NCBI RefSeq assembly: GCF_014189535.1 | Contig: NZ_CP050308.1 | Span: forward strand, 744,001 to 808,000 | Direction: 5' to 3' | From: Rhizobium lusitanum | GTDB lineage: Bacteria > Pseudomonadota > Alphaproteobacteria > Rhizobiales > Rhizobiaceae | Length of the DNA: 64,000 nucleotides | Shown here: positions 18,442 through 28,139 of the stretch, in pieces | How positions within the stretch are numbered: position 1 is the stretch's first letter | Layout: the number at the start of each line of letters is the position of its first letter | Notes under the pieces: generated by a model | The model's database searches: none | The model's input: only the letters and a program-made list of their open reading frames with translations | What the model was told of the DNA's origin: nothing | Program-made: the position numbers and the translations under genes

Positions 18442-19656
18442 ATGCCTGCCACCGCTGCCGCCACGCGGGAGAGCACACCGCTCCCTGAAAAGACCATTTC
18501 ACCGTTGATGACCTTCATGTTCGCCGCCGCCTGCGGGCTGGTGGCCGCCAATCTCTATTACGGCCAGCCGCTGGCCGGCCCGATCAGCCAGGCGCTCGGC
18601 TTCACGCCGGCGGCAACCGGCCTGATCGTGACGCTGACCCAGATCGGTTATGGCCTCGGCCTGCTGCTGATCGTGCCGCTCGGCGATCTCCTGGAAAACC
18701 GCCGGCTGGTGCTGACGCTGGTAGCACTGGCGGCCGTGGCGCTCGTCGGCGCCGCCTTTGCATGGTCGCCGTCGCTCTTCCTGCTGGCCTCGCTCTGTAT
18801 TGGCCTTGCCTCCGTCGCAGTACAGGTACTGGTGCCTTTCGCTGCCCATATGGCGCCGGATGCCAGCCGCGGCGCGGTCGTCGGCAATGTCATGAGCGGT
18901 CTGCTCTGTGGCATCATGCTGGCCCGGCCGGCGGCCAGCTTCCTGTCGGAACTGCTCTCCTGGCATGCCGTTTACATTATCTCCGCCGGTGTCATGATCG
19001 TCCTTGCCGTCATCCTGCGCATCGTCCTGCCAACCCGCCGTCCACACACCAAGCTGCATTATGGTCAACTGCTCTCGTCGATGGGCCATCTCGCCCTGCA
19101 TACGCCGGTCTTGCAACGGCGCGCCCTCTATCAGGCCTGCATGTTCGGCGCCTTCAGCCTGTTCTGGACGACGACGCCGCTGCTGCTGGCAAGCCCGGCC
19201 TTCGGCTTGACGCAGAACGGCATCGCCCTGTTCGCACTGGCTGGTGCCGCAGGCGCCATCGCTTCGCCGATCGCCGGTCGTCTTGCCGATCGTGGCTTGA
19301 CGAAGCTCGCCACCGGCTCTGCCATGGTTCTCGCCATCGTCGCCTTCCTCATCGGCCATGTCTCGGGCAGCGGCTCGCTGCTGGCGCTCATCACGCTGAC
19401 GCTCTCCGGCATCATGCTCGATTTCGGTGTGCAGACCAATCTCGTCGTCGGCCAGCGCGCCATCTACGCTCTCAGCGCCGAACACCGCAGCCGCCTGAAT
19501 GGGCTCTACATGGCAACATTCTTCGGTGGCGGCGCGATCGGCTCGGCGCTCGGCGGCTGGGCTTATGCCACCGGCGGCTGGAACCTTACCTCGTGGATCG
19601 GTGTCGCTTTCCCGGTCGTGGCCTTGCTTATCTTCCTGACCGAACGGGGAAAATGA
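18442..19656 (+). CDS. MFS efflux transporter (YdeG/AraJ-like, DHA1 family)
   Basis: 404 residues with twelve hydrophobic segments. The motif-A-like loop between helices 2 and 3 reads IVPLGDLLENRRLV. LYYGQPLAGPI in the first helix is characteristic of the proteobacterial DHA1 subgroup often annotated as sugar-efflux/arabinose transporter-like. It follows a TetR gene and is most likely a drug or metabolite exporter under that repressor. The stop codon touches the stop codon of the convergent monooxygenase gene. Confidence 0.86.
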   Translation: MPATAAATRESTPLPEKTISPLMTFMFAAACGLVAANLYYGQPLAGPISQALGFTPAATGLIVTLTQIGYGLGLLLIVPLGDLLENRRLVLTLVALAAVALVGAAFAWSPSLFLLASLCIGLASVAVQVLVPFAAHMAPDASRGAVVGNVMSGLLCGIMLARPAASFLSELLSWHAVYIISAGVMIVLAVILRIVLPTRRPHTKLHYGQLLSSMGHLALHTPVLQRRALYQACMFGAFSLFWTTTPLLLASPAFGLTQNGIALFALAGAAGAIASPIAGRLADRGLTKLATGSAMVLAIVAFLIGHVSGSGSLLALITLTLSGIMLDFGVQTNLVVGQRAIYALSAEHRSRLNGLYMATFFGGGAIGSALGGWAYATGGWNLTSWIGVAFPVVALLIFLTERGK

Positions 19657-20904
19657 TCAGGATAGCTGCGGGACGACGTTCCGCAGCCAATCGCATTCGC
19701 TGAGGCCCGCCGTCGCAAAGGGATCGACTAGAGTGCCGGAGACAATCGAGGCCAATATCTGCGGTCCCGGCGGCACCTTGGCGATGGTGGCAACCAGCCG
19801 GTCGCGGAACCAGGCAAGAGCTGCCGAATCCGACTGGTAGAACGGCGTGAACGCCAGCGACAGCAGCTGGAACAGCCGCACATGCAGCCGCCGCGCTTTC
19901 GCATAGGAGGCAAGTGCCGTGTCGATATCCTCGTTGCCCGCCAGCGCATGCGCAAGTGCGGCCACGTCCAGCAACGCCATATTGGCGCCCTGCCCGAGCT
20001 GCGGACTGGTGGAATGCGCGGCATCGCCGACAAATACCGTGCGGCCGTTATAAGGTGTACCCATGGTCCGATGGGCGTAGCGCGCCAGCGTCAACTGATC
20101 CCAATCGCTGATTTGATCGAGCAAGGGCTGGCATTCCGGCCAATAGCCGCGGATCGCCGCCTTCCAGCGATCGAGACCCTGGCGGCGCACCTCGTCGACA
20201 TCCGCCACCTTCAGGCTCCAGAACAATGCCGCCTGCTTTGGCACATCCGGTTGCCTTCGCCCGATCGGCAGCACGCCGATCATCACCTTCGCCTGATCGT
20301 AGCGCTGCGTCAGCGCCCTCTCATCCACCAATCCATCCGGACAATCCAGCGTCGCCCAGAAGGCACCGTAGGTGAGATTGCGTGCACGCGGCGCGGCCGG
20401 CGAAGCCGTGACCAGTTCGGAACGCGCGCCGCTGGCGTCGATGACGAGATCATATGGTCCCAGCCGCTCATTGCCCTCGACGACAAGATAGGTTTGACCG
20501 CCCTCTTCCAGCGAAGAGACCACCCGCCGTCCGGTGAAAACCAGATGTCTCCTCGCGGAGACTTCATGATAAAGCGTGTCGAACAGCGCCGCGCGATGAA
20601 CCGCGAGCCCATAGCGCCCGCCGGCCAAGGCGTCATAGCGCACGTCGAGAACGGTACGGCCACGCTTCGTCTCGGTGCCGAACAGCCGGTCGATGCGATT
20701 GCCGGCCGCGTGAATGGCGGGGCCAAGGCCGAGCGATTCCAGTACGGTCAGCCCGGTCGGCTGAAGCATCAGCGCGGATCCGACCGGCGCGGGATTATCG
20801 AAACGCTCGATAATCTCGGTCTCATGGCCGGCACGCGACAGAAACAGGGCAGCGGCAAGCCCGGCGGGTCCGGCGCCGACAATGGCAATTTTCAGGGATC
20901 TCAC
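19657..20904 (-). CDS. FAD-dependent monooxygenase (aromatic hydroxylase type)
   Basis: 415 residues. The FAD dinucleotide motif is IAIVGAGPAGLAAALFLSRAG, and the second FAD motif is GRTVFVGDAAHSTSPQLGQGANMALLDVAAL. The DG-like motif is DLVIDASGARSELV. This is the PHBH/UbiH-type class A flavoprotein monooxygenase group. The GTG at 20904 (VRSLKIAIVGAG) is chosen because similarity starts there. It lies 10 bp after the HxlR regulator gene, so the two form an operon. Substrate unknown. Confidence 0.85.
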   Translation of the reverse strand: MRSLKIAIVGAGPAGLAAALFLSRAGHETEIIERFDNPAPVGSALMLQPTGLTVLESLGLGPAIHAAGNRIDRLFGTETKRGRTVLDVRYDALAGGRYGLAVHRAALFDTLYHEVSARRHLVFTGRRVVSSLEEGGQTYLVVEGNERLGPYDLVIDASGARSELVTASPAAPRARNLTYGAFWATLDCPDGLVDERALTQRYDQAKVMIGVLPIGRRQPDVPKQAALFWSLKVADVDEVRRQGLDRWKAAIRGYWPECQPLLDQISDWDQLTLARYAHRTMGTPYNGRTVFVGDAAHSTSPQLGQGANMALLDVAALAHALAGNEDIDTALASYAKARRLHVRLFQLLSLAFTPFYQSDSAALAWFRDRLVATIAKVPPGPQILASIVSGTLVDPFATAGLSECDWLRNVVPQLS

Positions 20905-20914
20905 GGGGTCGCGC

Positions 20915-21331
20915 TCAGTCCTGCGATTGATCGAAATGGACGCGCGCGGCGCGCACCGCTTCATGATTGGCCTCGGCCCAGTTCAAAAGCGGCGCCAGCG
21001 GCACGTAGAGCGAGCGGCCAAGATCGGTCATGCGGTATTCGACGCTCGGCGGCTTGGTTGGGAATACCTCACGACCGACATAGCCATCTCGCTGCAGGTC
21101 GCGCAGCGTCTGGGTCAGCATGCGCTGGGAAATATCGGGCACCATCCGGCGCAGTTCGCCGAAGCGATAGGGCCGCTGCGCCAATGCCTCAAGCAGCAGG
21201 ATCGACCACTTGCCGCCGATCTGCGAAATCAGATCCCGCACGGGGCAATTCGTGAAATCGAGTTTGCTGATATCGACGGCACGCAGCGGTGCCTCTATGC
21301 TGCGCAGATTGACGACGGCGCTGGCGCTCAT
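20915..21331 (-). CDS. HxlR-family transcriptional regulator (YtfH-like)
   Basis: 138 residues with the HxlR signature [58 protein letters not shown]. The Cys in NCPVRD is the redox/electrophile sensor in QorR/YodB-type members. The ATG at 21331 has GGGAACC before it. It is divergent from a QOR2-like quinone reductase (137 bp apart), the same pairing as ytfH/ytfG in E. coli, so it probably represses both that gene and the monooxygenase downstream in response to quinones. Confidence 0.9.
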   Translation of the reverse strand: MSASAVVNLRSIEAPLRAVDISKLDFTNCPVRDLISQIGGKWSILLLEALAQRPYRFGELRRMVPDISQRMLTQTLRDLQRDGYVGREVFPTKPPSVEYRMTDLGRSLYVPLAPLLNWAEANHEAVRAARVHFDQSQD

Positions 21332-21467
21332 GCTGGTTCCCTTTTGGTAACGTAGAGCTGAAAAACTGCCTCCTTTACAGGTCGAAGTCAATTCCTATTC
21401 TAGTGTTAGTCTCTTTTTGAGAGCGACAAACCTCGCGAGTCCGCGGCGGTCAAACAAGGATAAAGAT

Positions 21468-22355
21468 ATGAGCAGCACCCTTCTCGTCACCGGCGCCGCC
21501 GGCCAGCTCGGCCAGCGCGTCATTCATCACCTGTTGGAAACCTACAAGGTTGCGCCCGGCCGCATCATCGCCGCCACCCGCAGCCCCGAGAAGCTCGCCG
21601 ATCTCGCCGCCAAAGGCGTCGTTACCCGCAAAGCCGATTTCGATGATACCGCTACTCTTCCCGCCGCCTTCGCCGGCGTCGACCGTCTGCTGATCATCAG
21701 CACGGACGCGCTCGCAGTTCCCGGTCTGCGCCTGAAGCAGCAGACGGCTGCCGTCGAGGCCGCCAAGCAGGCCGGCGTCAAGCATATCCTTTACACCTCC
21801 ATGCCCGCCCCGGAGGGTTCGCTCGTCAGCTTCGCTCCCGACCACCTCGGCACCGAAAACGCCATCAAGGCGAGCGGCATCGGCTACACCATCCTGCGCG
21901 ACGCCTGGTATTTCGACAATTTCCTGATGGGCCTGCCGCATAGCCTCGAAGCCGGCAAATGGTACACCGCGACCGGCGGCGGCCGCACCAGCAACATCAG
22001 CCGCGACGACTGCGCACTCGCCATTGCCGCAGCACTCGCCTCCGACACGACGGAAAGCGCAACCTATACCTTGACCGGCTCCACATCCTTGACGATCGAA
22101 GATGTTGCATCTGTTGTCAGCAAGATCACCGGCCGTCCGCTTGAGGTCGTGCAGGCAAACGACGAACAATTCGCCGCTGGCCTCACCGGTGCCGGTCTGC
22201 CAAAATTCGTGGTCGACATGCTCGTCTCCGCCGACGCCAACACCCGCGCCGGCAAATTCGACATCCTCACCAATGATTTCAACAAGTTGACGGGCAAGGA
22301 GCCACAGACAGTGCGCGCCTTCTTCGAGGCGCATAAGGCTGCGCTGCTAGGTTGA
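21468..22355 (+). CDS. NAD(P)H:quinone oxidoreductase 2-like SDR (YtfG-like)
   Basis: 295-residue atypical short-chain dehydrogenase of the NmrA/QOR2 type. The cofactor motif is LLVTGAAGQLGQRVIHHLL; the central HILYTSMPAPEGSLVSFAPDHLGTENAIKASGIGYTILRDAWYFDNFL is characteristic. It reduces quinones with NADPH in relatives. ATG at 21468 has AAGGA before it. The divergent HxlR gene is the expected regulator. Confidence 0.88.
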   Translation: MSSTLLVTGAAGQLGQRVIHHLLETYKVAPGRIIAATRSPEKLADLAAKGVVTRKADFDDTATLPAAFAGVDRLLIISTDALAVPGLRLKQQTAAVEAAKQAGVKHILYTSMPAPEGSLVSFAPDHLGTENAIKASGIGYTILRDAWYFDNFLMGLPHSLEAGKWYTATGGGRTSNISRDDCALAIAAALASDTTESATYTLTGSTSLTIEDVASVVSKITGRPLEVVQANDEQFAAGLTGAGLPKFVVDMLVSADANTRAGKFDILTNDFNKLTGKEPQTVRAFFEAHKAALLG

Positions 22356-22375
22356 GTTTTCGGATATCCGTCGTC

Positions 22376-22402
22376 CCTTCTCCCCGCGATGCGGGGAGAA
22401 GG
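22376..22402. repeat. Rhizobial intergenic palindromic repeat, probable terminator
   Basis: CCTTCTCCCCGC (22376-22387), loop GAT, GCGGGGAGAAGG (22391-22402): perfect 12-bp stem, followed by CTAGGATGAGGGA. This is recognisable as the short palindromic element dispersed in intergenic regions of Rhizobium genomes. Between two convergent genes it can also terminate transcription both ways. Confidence 0.7.
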
Positions 22403-22474
22403 CTAGGATGAGGGACTAGGCACTATAGCGGCCTCAACGACACCCTCGCCTGACCAGCACCAAAACCTCTCCCC

Positions 22475-23227
22475 TTAAACCGCCTGCCCGCAAGCCCGGC
22501 AGAACCGCCGCACCGTCTCGGCCATGCCATATTCCAGCGCATCGGCCGTCAGCCCATGGCCGATGGAGGCTTCGGCGAGCGCCGGAATGCGCTTGAGCAG
22601 CGCCGGCAAATTCGCAACCGTCAGATCATGGCCGGCATTGACGGCCAGGCCGTTGGCGATGGCCGCGTCCGCAGTCTTGCCGAGACCATCGAGAATGACA
22701 GACGCCCGCTCCGGCGCATCGTAGCAGCCGCCATAGGGGCCGGTGTAAAGCTCGATACGGTCTGCGCCGATCGCCTTGGCGATCTGCATGGCTTCCGCGT
22801 CGCCGTCGCCATCGGCGAATAGCGAAACACGGCAGCCTATCTTCTTGTATTGGACGATGACGTCGGCAAGCAGGTTATGATTTTTGCGGAAATCCCAACC
22901 GTGATCGGAAGTCGCCTGCGACGGATCGTCGGGCACCAGCGTCACCTGCTCGGGTTCGACCGAGGCGCAGAGATCGAAAAACTCATCGGACGGATAGCCC
23001 TCGATATTGAACTCGGCTTCCGGAAACTCGTCGTCGATCAGTGCCCGGATCTCGGGCAGATCGGAGAAACGGATGTGCCGCTGATCCGGCCGCGGATGCA
23101 CCGTCAAGCCACTGGCGCCGGCGGCCAGTGCAATGCGTCCGAGCCCTGTGACGCTCGGCCAGGGCAGATCACGCCGATTGCGCAGCATTGCGATGGCGTT
23201 GAGGTTCACGGAAAGCTTGGCAGGCAT
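22475..23227 (-). CDS. pdxJ: Pyridoxine 5'-phosphate synthase
   Basis: 250 residues. PdxJ joins 1-deoxy-xylulose 5-phosphate and 3-amino-2-oxopropyl phosphate to pyridoxine 5'-phosphate. Family marks are [15 protein letters not shown] at the N-terminus, [46 protein letters not shown] and [12 protein letters not shown] near the C-terminus. Full family length. The gene is isolated: no pdxA or acpS neighbour is seen. Confidence 0.96.
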   Translation of the reverse strand: MPAKLSVNLNAIAMLRNRRDLPWPSVTGLGRIALAAGASGLTVHPRPDQRHIRFSDLPEIRALIDDEFPEAEFNIEGYPSDEFFDLCASVEPEQVTLVPDDPSQATSDHGWDFRKNHNLLADVIVQYKKIGCRVSLFADGDGDAEAMQIAKAIGADRIELYTGPYGGCYDAPERASVILDGLGKTADAAIANGLAVNAGHDLTVANLPALLKRIPALAEASIGHGLTADALEYGMAETVRRFCRACGQAV

Positions 23228-23413
23228 GATCGAAATCCATGATTTTCAAAGAGGATGATGGCGTCGTTTTATGCCATTGCGCGCCGCAAGACCAACGAGA
23301 TTCGAACATCGATCCATGCAAAAGATTGATCATTTTTTGCTCGAGACAATGTCGCCCACCCTCGCGGGATGCAAAGAGCGTCATCGTCAACGTTTCGAAG
23401 GAGAAAAGCGGAC

Positions 23414-24541
23414 CTAGCGGACGATGGTCAACGTCTCGGCGGCGCGCGTGATCGCCGTATAGAGCCAACGCTCACGCGTGTCGCGAAATGCCCAGCTCTC
23501 ATCGAACAGCACCACATTGTTCCACTGCGAACCCTGCGCCTTATGAACGGTCAGCGCATAGCCGTAATCGAACTCATCATAGCGCTTGCGCGTCGCCCAG
23601 GGAATCTCGCCCTCGACATCCTCGAAGGCCTGCTTCAGAAGCTTGATCTTCGCCGCGCCCCGATCCATGTCGTCGTCTTCCGGGCGGATAAGCAGGTTGA
23701 TGCCGGGCTTCGTCGTTTCCTTCGAAGAGGTCATCACCTGCCAGAGCGAGCCGTTGAGCAGCCCCTTGGCGGGATCGTTACGCAGGCACACCAGCTTGTC
23801 GCCGGATTGCGGATATTCGGTCGCAAAGCCCTTGAGTTCGCGCAGACGCTGATTGTAGCGCTTGCGGGTGCGGTTGGTGCCAACCAGCACCTGGTCCGCA
23901 TCCATCACCAAGGGCTGCGTGACCTCGTTCTTCGAAATCACCTTTGCCGCGCCGTAGTCGCCATGCATGATCTCCTTGCCCTCACGCACATGCATGGCGA
24001 GCTGGATGATCGGGTTGTCACGGGCCTGACGGTGAATATCCGTCAGCAGATAGTCCGGCTCTTCGTTGGTGAAGAAGCCGCCTCCCGAGATCGGCGGCAA
24101 CTGGCCGGGATCGCCGAGCACGAGGATCGGCGTGCCGAAGCTCATCAGATCCTTGCCGAGCGCCTCGTCCACCATCGAACATTCGTCGACGATGATCAGC
24201 GCCGCCTTGGCGACCGGGCTCTGCCGATTGATGGTGAACATCGGCGCCATGGAGGTCTTGCCGGTTTCCTCATCCTCGACGGATTCTTCGCCGCGCGGAC
24301 GATAGATCAGTGAATGAATGGTCTTGGCATTGCTGGCACCGCGCGAGCGCAGCACTTGAGCCGCCTTGCCGGTAAAGGCCGCGAACAGGACTTCGCCATC
24401 GACATGCTCGGCAAAATGCCGGGCAAGCGTTGTCTTGCCCGTGCCGGCATAGCCGAACAGACGGAACAGCGGCGAGCGCCCCTCTTTCAGCCATTTGGCA
24501 ACGGCCTTGAGGGCTTCATCTTGTTGCGGCGCGAATTGCAT
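23414..24541 (-). CDS. RecD-like superfamily 1 DNA helicase
   Basis: 375-residue SF1B helicase. Motifs in order: Q-motif region MQFAPQQDEALKAV, Walker A LFGYAGTGKTTLARHF, motif II AALIIVDECSMVDE, motif III LVLGDPGQLPP, motif IV near TNRTRKRYN, and the C-terminal UvrD_C_2 motif YALTVHKAQGSQWNNVVLFDES with YTAITRA. It is much shorter than RecD and lacks a RecBC-binding region; similar stand-alone proteins are common in rhizobia and of unknown role. ATG at 24541 is chosen because similarity begins with it. Confidence 0.85.
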   Translation of the reverse strand: MQFAPQQDEALKAVAKWLKEGRSPLFRLFGYAGTGKTTLARHFAEHVDGEVLFAAFTGKAAQVLRSRGASNAKTIHSLIYRPRGEESVEDEETGKTSMAPMFTINRQSPVAKAALIIVDECSMVDEALGKDLMSFGTPILVLGDPGQLPPISGGGFFTNEEPDYLLTDIHRQARDNPIIQLAMHVREGKEIMHGDYGAAKVISKNEVTQPLVMDADQVLVGTNRTRKRYNQRLRELKGFATEYPQSGDKLVCLRNDPAKGLLNGSLWQVMTSSKETTKPGINLLIRPEDDDMDRGAAKIKLLKQAFEDVEGEIPWATRKRYDEFDYGYALTVHKAQGSQWNNVVLFDESWAFRDTRERWLYTAITRAAETLTIVR

Positions 24542-24590
24542 GGCTCGACTTGGCAGGATTCGGCCCATGGACGCAAGCAGTAAAAGCCGT

Positions 24591-24944
24591 TCAGCGCCGC
24601 GGATCGTTTTCCAGCAGGATCGGCTTGCCATGCGGCGTTGCCTCCGCAGCGCGCTGCCAGCTTTTCTGCAGATCGAGGATCGCGCCGGCATCGGCGACAC
24701 CACGACTGACTAGCAGACCAGAAAGTGCCGCCACCCAGCAATCGAAATAGTCGCTGCCGTCTTCTGCCCGACCGGGTTTGTGCAGCTCGGCTGAAAGCCG
24801 CTCCGCCCATTCGCCCCAGCTGAACAGCCCCTTCTCGTGCAGATGCACGGTCATGGCAAACGCCTCCGCCGCCCAGGGCTCGGGAAAGACCGGCTCGCCA
24901 TCGGCGGATTTCGGCAGTTGCGGCGATTGCGCTAGGGGTGACAC
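24591..24944 (-). CDS. Nitrile hydratase activator/accessory protein (P14K-like)
   Basis: 117 residues starting with GTG at 24944 (GAGGTA before it), four bases after the beta-subunit stop. Its core (FPEPWAAEAFAMTVHLHEKGLFSWGEWAERLSAEL) is homologous to the N-terminal part of nitrile hydratase beta subunits, as expected for the small activator that hands cobalt to the alpha subunit by subunit exchange. An upstream in-frame extension overlaps the beta gene and has no similarity. Confidence 0.85.
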   Translation of the reverse strand: MSPLAQSPQLPKSADGEPVFPEPWAAEAFAMTVHLHEKGLFSWGEWAERLSAELHKPGRAEDGSDYFDCWVAALSGLLVSRGVADAGAILDLQKSWQRAAEATPHGKPILLENDPRR

Positions 24945-24948
24945 TACC

Positions 24949-25608
24949 TCACACGCGCTCAAGATAGCTCTCCCATGCGTCGATGGAGATGGTGAGCGAA
25001 GGATCGGCGCCCTCGCCCCAGATCTCCAGCGCGTCGAAGACGACCGTATAGACCCATTGCGGGTTCTCGCCCTTGCCATGGGCATTATCGTCCGGAAAAA
25101 CGAACGAGCCCTGCACGGCCTCCACCACCCCCGTCTTGGCGCGGGCATAGCGCGGCAGGCGGGTATGTCCCGTTGGGTTAAAGTTCTTCGTCCGCACGCG
25201 ATCACCAACCGCAAAATGCGGCGCGGTCTCGACCGGCCGGTCGCAGGGACCGCCTTTGGCGAGAGCGCCGGCAACCATATCGGCCCTCAGCACGCGTTTC
25301 GGCACCGTCCCTTGCTGCGACGAATGGCCGGCCTGCAATTCCTCGCGTGTAGCAAAGCCATGCCTTTCCAGCAGCATCTCGATACCGCGCGTCCAGATCT
25401 CGTAGTAGCTGGCGCCAAGGTATTCTGCGGGCGGGATACTTTCCCGCGCGTGCCGGCTTTCATCAATGGTCCAGGCAGTGAACGCGCCACAGGAAAGCGT
25501 GATGCCGAGCGCACGCTTTTCCCATTCTGCATGGAAATAGGGCTCATTCGGCTCGGGCGCGACCGGACCGAAACCCATCTGCCCGCCGAGATCATGCGGC
25601 CCGTTCAT
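24949..25608 (-). CDS. nthB: Nitrile hydratase beta subunit
   Basis: 219 residues. The start [16 protein letters not shown] and the central [28 protein letters not shown] are diagnostic. The C-terminal SH3-like barrel is visible as [34 protein letters not shown]. It overlaps the alpha-subunit gene by four bases (ATGA). The alpha-beta heterodimer hydrates nitriles to amides in the cytoplasm. No amidase or aldoxime dehydratase gene is in the neighbourhood. Confidence 0.95.
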   Translation of the reverse strand: MNGPHDLGGQMGFGPVAPEPNEPYFHAEWEKRALGITLSCGAFTAWTIDESRHARESIPPAEYLGASYYEIWTRGIEMLLERHGFATREELQAGHSSQQGTVPKRVLRADMVAGALAKGGPCDRPVETAPHFAVGDRVRTKNFNPTGHTRLPRYARAKTGVVEAVQGSFVFPDDNAHGKGENPQWVYTVVFDALEIWGEGADPSLTISIDAWESYLERV

Positions 25609-26237
25609 ATCGCCGCCTCCGGAGCCTTGGCGATCGCCGTACCGATCATGGCATCGCGGCTGACGAGATCGGCCAGAGCCGCTTCATCCAAACCCTCGGT
25701 GCCATCCGGACGTTCGGGAATGACGAGATAACGCAGTTCCGCCGTCGAATCCCAGACGCGAATTTTCTGGCCTTCCGGCAGGGTCAGGCCGAATTCCGCC
25801 AACACGCCGCGCGGATCGATGACTGCGCGGGAGCGGTATGCCGGCGCCTTGTACCAGACCGGCGGCAAGCCAAGCACCGCCCAGGGATAACAGGAGCAAA
25901 GCGTGCAGACGACGAGGTTATGGGTCTCCGGCGTATTGAAGACCGCGCGCATATGCTCGCCCTGCCGGCCCGTGAAACCGAGGCTGGCAATCGCCGCCGC
26001 CGCATCGCGCTTCAACCAGTCGGTAAACTCCGGATCGCTCCAGGCTTTGGCCACCACCAGCGCCCCGTTGCGCGGCCCGACCTTCGTCTCATAGGCCTCC
26101 ACGATGGCATCGATCGCCAAGGGATCGATCAACCCCTTTTCCGTCAGCAACGTCTCCAGCGCTTTCACGCGGGCCTGCATGTCGGAATAGTGGTTGTCGT
26201 GATCATGGTGATGATGGTCGTCATGATCGTGCATCAT
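25605..26237 (-). CDS. nthA: Nitrile hydratase alpha subunit, cobalt type, with His-rich N-terminus
   Basis: 210 residues. The metal claw is VCTLCSC (Cys111, Cys114, Cys116). Thr after the first Cys marks the cobalt-dependent type; iron enzymes have CSLCSC. The second and third Cys are normally oxidised to sulfinic and sulfenic acid. Unusually, residues 3-16 ([16 protein letters not shown]) hold eight His and five Asp, suggesting a metal-binding tail. AGGGAGATCC before the ATG pair shows that the tail is translated. First gene of the alpha-beta-activator operon. Confidence 0.95.
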   Translation of the reverse strand: MMHDHDDHHHHDHDNHYSDMQARVKALETLLTEKGLIDPLAIDAIVEAYETKVGPRNGALVVAKAWSDPEFTDWLKRDAAAAIASLGFTGRQGEHMRAVFNTPETHNLVVCTLCSCYPWAVLGLPPVWYKAPAYRSRAVIDPRGVLAEFGLTLPEGQKIRVWDSTAELRYLVIPERPDGTEGLDEAALADLVSRDAMIGTAIAKAPEAAI

Positions 26238-26370
26238 GGATCTCCCTGTCGAATGAGACTCAAGTCTAAGCCTTGGTCAAACGGTCGCCAAGCACCTTCT
26301 TCATTGTTTCAACCGCGCTTAGATGCCGCAACCCACTGCCTTTGCTGGCGCTTTTGGCTAGTCTATTGCC

Positions 26371-27660
26371 ATGAACATTCTGATTCTCGGCGCAACTGGT
26401 TTCATTGGCTCCGTGGTCGCGACGCGACTGCGCGCGGACGGGCATGTGGTTACGGGCCTCGCCCGCAATCCCGACCGAGCGCGCATCAAACATCCCTCGA
26501 TCACTTGGATCAAAGCCGATCTGGCGACGATGACGGAACCTTCCGACTGGCTGGTGCTGCTGAGTGGCCATCAGGCCGTCATCAATTGCGCTGGCGCGCT
26601 TCAAGATGGGCTTTCGGACGATCTCTCCGCGACCCAGGAAAGAGCGATGCTCGCCCTCTACGCTGCCGCCAAGCAATCCGGAACTGAGCTTATCGTGCAG
26701 ATTTCTGCACGCACCGACGGCGGCGGCAGGGAGCAACCGTTCCTGGCAACGAAACGCAGCGCCGACGAAGCACTGGCGGCCAGCGGACTCAACCATGTGA
26801 TCCTGAGACCCGCACTTGTTATCGGGCGCAACGCGCATGGCGGCACGGCGCTGCTACGCGCGCTTGCCGCCATGCCCTTCATCCTGCCACTCATTCATGC
26901 GCAAAGCCCGATCGAAACTGTCTCGGTCGACGACGTCGCGGCGACCGTTTCAAAGGCAGTCGCCGGTCAATTTTCATCCGGCGCAGATATCGATCTCGCC
27001 GGTGGTGACGTGTTGACGCTCCGCGATCTGGTCGCTCTTCATCGAAACTGGCTCGGCCTTCCGCCGGCACCAGTCGTGCCGATACCGACCGGTCTGGCAA
27101 GACCGGTCACATGGGCGGCGGATATCGCCGGGCGGTTCGGATGGCGTTCGCCGCTCCGCTCAACTGCGATGGCGGTGATGTCCGAAGGCGTTCTGAGCCG
27201 CGGGGACGCGCAACACCGTCCCGGCCAGCCTCTGGCAACAGTGGCAGAAATCCTCGATGCCAATCCTTCCGGCATTCAGGATTTGTGGTCCGCCCGCCTC
27301 TATCTGCTGAAACCGCTGATGATCGCTGGCCTGGCGCTGTTCTGGATGCCGTCCGGAATTGTGCCATTGCTGGCCCCGATCGCCGCAAGCAGGCATTTCC
27401 TGCCCTTCATGTCCTCGGGCATGGCGACGACGTTGACGATCGCCACCTGTTTTCTCGATATTGCCCTCGGCGCGCTCGTGCTGGTGCGGCCTTTCTCACG
27501 CGCGGCACTTTACGGAATGCTTGTCGTCACCCTCGCCTATCTCACTGGCGGCACTTTGCTTGAACCATCCCTTTGGCTCGATCCGCTCGGGCCGCTCGTC
27601 AAAGTCCTGCCATCGATCCTTTTGACGGTTGCGACGCTCGCGGTATTGGAGGAACGCTGA
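26371..27660 (+). CDS. SDR NAD(P)-binding protein fused to DoxX-like membrane domain
   Basis: 429 residues. Residues 1-290 are an atypical SDR/complex I NDUFA9-like domain (MNILILGATGFIGSVVATRLRADGHVVTGLARNP; later LNHVILRPALVIGRNAHGG). Residues about 300-429 hold four hydrophobic helices of the DoxX-like_2 type (YLLKPLMIAGLALFWMPSG ... GTLLEPSLWLDPLGPLVKVLP). This known fusion is widespread in proteobacteria but uncharacterised. The stop overlaps the start of the next gene (TGATG), so they are coupled; both probably act at the membrane. Confidence 0.85.
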   Translation: MNILILGATGFIGSVVATRLRADGHVVTGLARNPDRARIKHPSITWIKADLATMTEPSDWLVLLSGHQAVINCAGALQDGLSDDLSATQERAMLALYAAAKQSGTELIVQISARTDGGGREQPFLATKRSADEALAASGLNHVILRPALVIGRNAHGGTALLRALAAMPFILPLIHAQSPIETVSVDDVAATVSKAVAGQFSSGADIDLAGGDVLTLRDLVALHRNWLGLPPAPVVPIPTGLARPVTWAADIAGRFGWRSPLRSTAMAVMSEGVLSRGDAQHRPGQPLATVAEILDANPSGIQDLWSARLYLLKPLMIAGLALFWMPSGIVPLLAPIAASRHFLPFMSSGMATTLTIATCFLDIALGALVLVRPFSRAALYGMLVVTLAYLTGGTLLEPSLWLDPLGPLVKVLPSILLTVATLAVLEER

Positions 27661-28139
27661 TGCTGGCGGAAGAGCTTCTTCGTCTCTTGCATGTCATCGG
27701 CGCCACCGTTCTTTTCGGAACCGGCGCGGGCATCGCCTTCTTCATGGTCATGGCGCATCGCACCGGCGATCCCAAACTCATTGCGCATGTCGCCGGAACG
27801 GTCGTCATCGCCGATACGATCTTTACCGCAACTGCCGCCATTCTCCAGCCGGTAACCGGCTATCTTCTGGCGCAATCGATCGGCTGGTCGCTTCAGGAGG
27901 GATGGATCGCCCTGTCCTTGCTGCTCTACGTTTTCACCGGAATCTTCTGGCTGCCGGTGGTCTGGATACAGATCCGGCTGCGCAATCTCGCCCGCACGGC
28001 ATCAGCGACGGGATTGCCGCTGCCAGCAGCCTATCATCGGCTCTATCGCATCTGGTTTGCCTGCGGCTTTCCCGCCTTTTTCGCCGTGCTCGGCATAATC
28101 TGGCTGATGCTCAACAAGCCGGCGATTACACTATTTTAG
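27660..28139 (+). CDS. DUF2269-family integral membrane protein
   Basis: 159 residues with four predicted membrane helices, opening MLAEELLRLLHVIGATVLFGTGAGIAFFMV, the usual start of DUF2269. The conserved His of LLHVIG and the RL-rich C-terminal helix are present. No function is known for the family; it is usually found beside SDR-DoxX genes, as here, with a one-base overlap. Its 3' end overlaps the end of the convergent LysE-type gene by nine bases. Confidence 0.8.
   Translation: MLAEELLRLLHVIGATVLFGTGAGIAFFMVMAHRTGDPKLIAHVAGTVVIADTIFTATAAILQPVTGYLLAQSIGWSLQEGWIALSLLLYVFTGIFWLPVVWIQIRLRNLARTASATGLPLPAAYHRLYRIWFACGFPAFFAVLGIIWLMLNKPAITLF

Noticed and set aside
18499..19485. 328-residue minus-strand open frame rich in Gln, Glu, Arg
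   Set aside because: Antisense of the MFS transporter; hydrophobic helices on the other strand explain the composition.
22376..22402. Possible CRISPR or IS end from the perfect 12-bp palindrome
   Set aside because: Single copy in the window with no regular spacers or transposase; fits the dispersed rhizobial palindrome.
23369..24313. 314-residue plus-strand open frame
   Set aside because: Antisense shadow of the RecD-like helicase gene.
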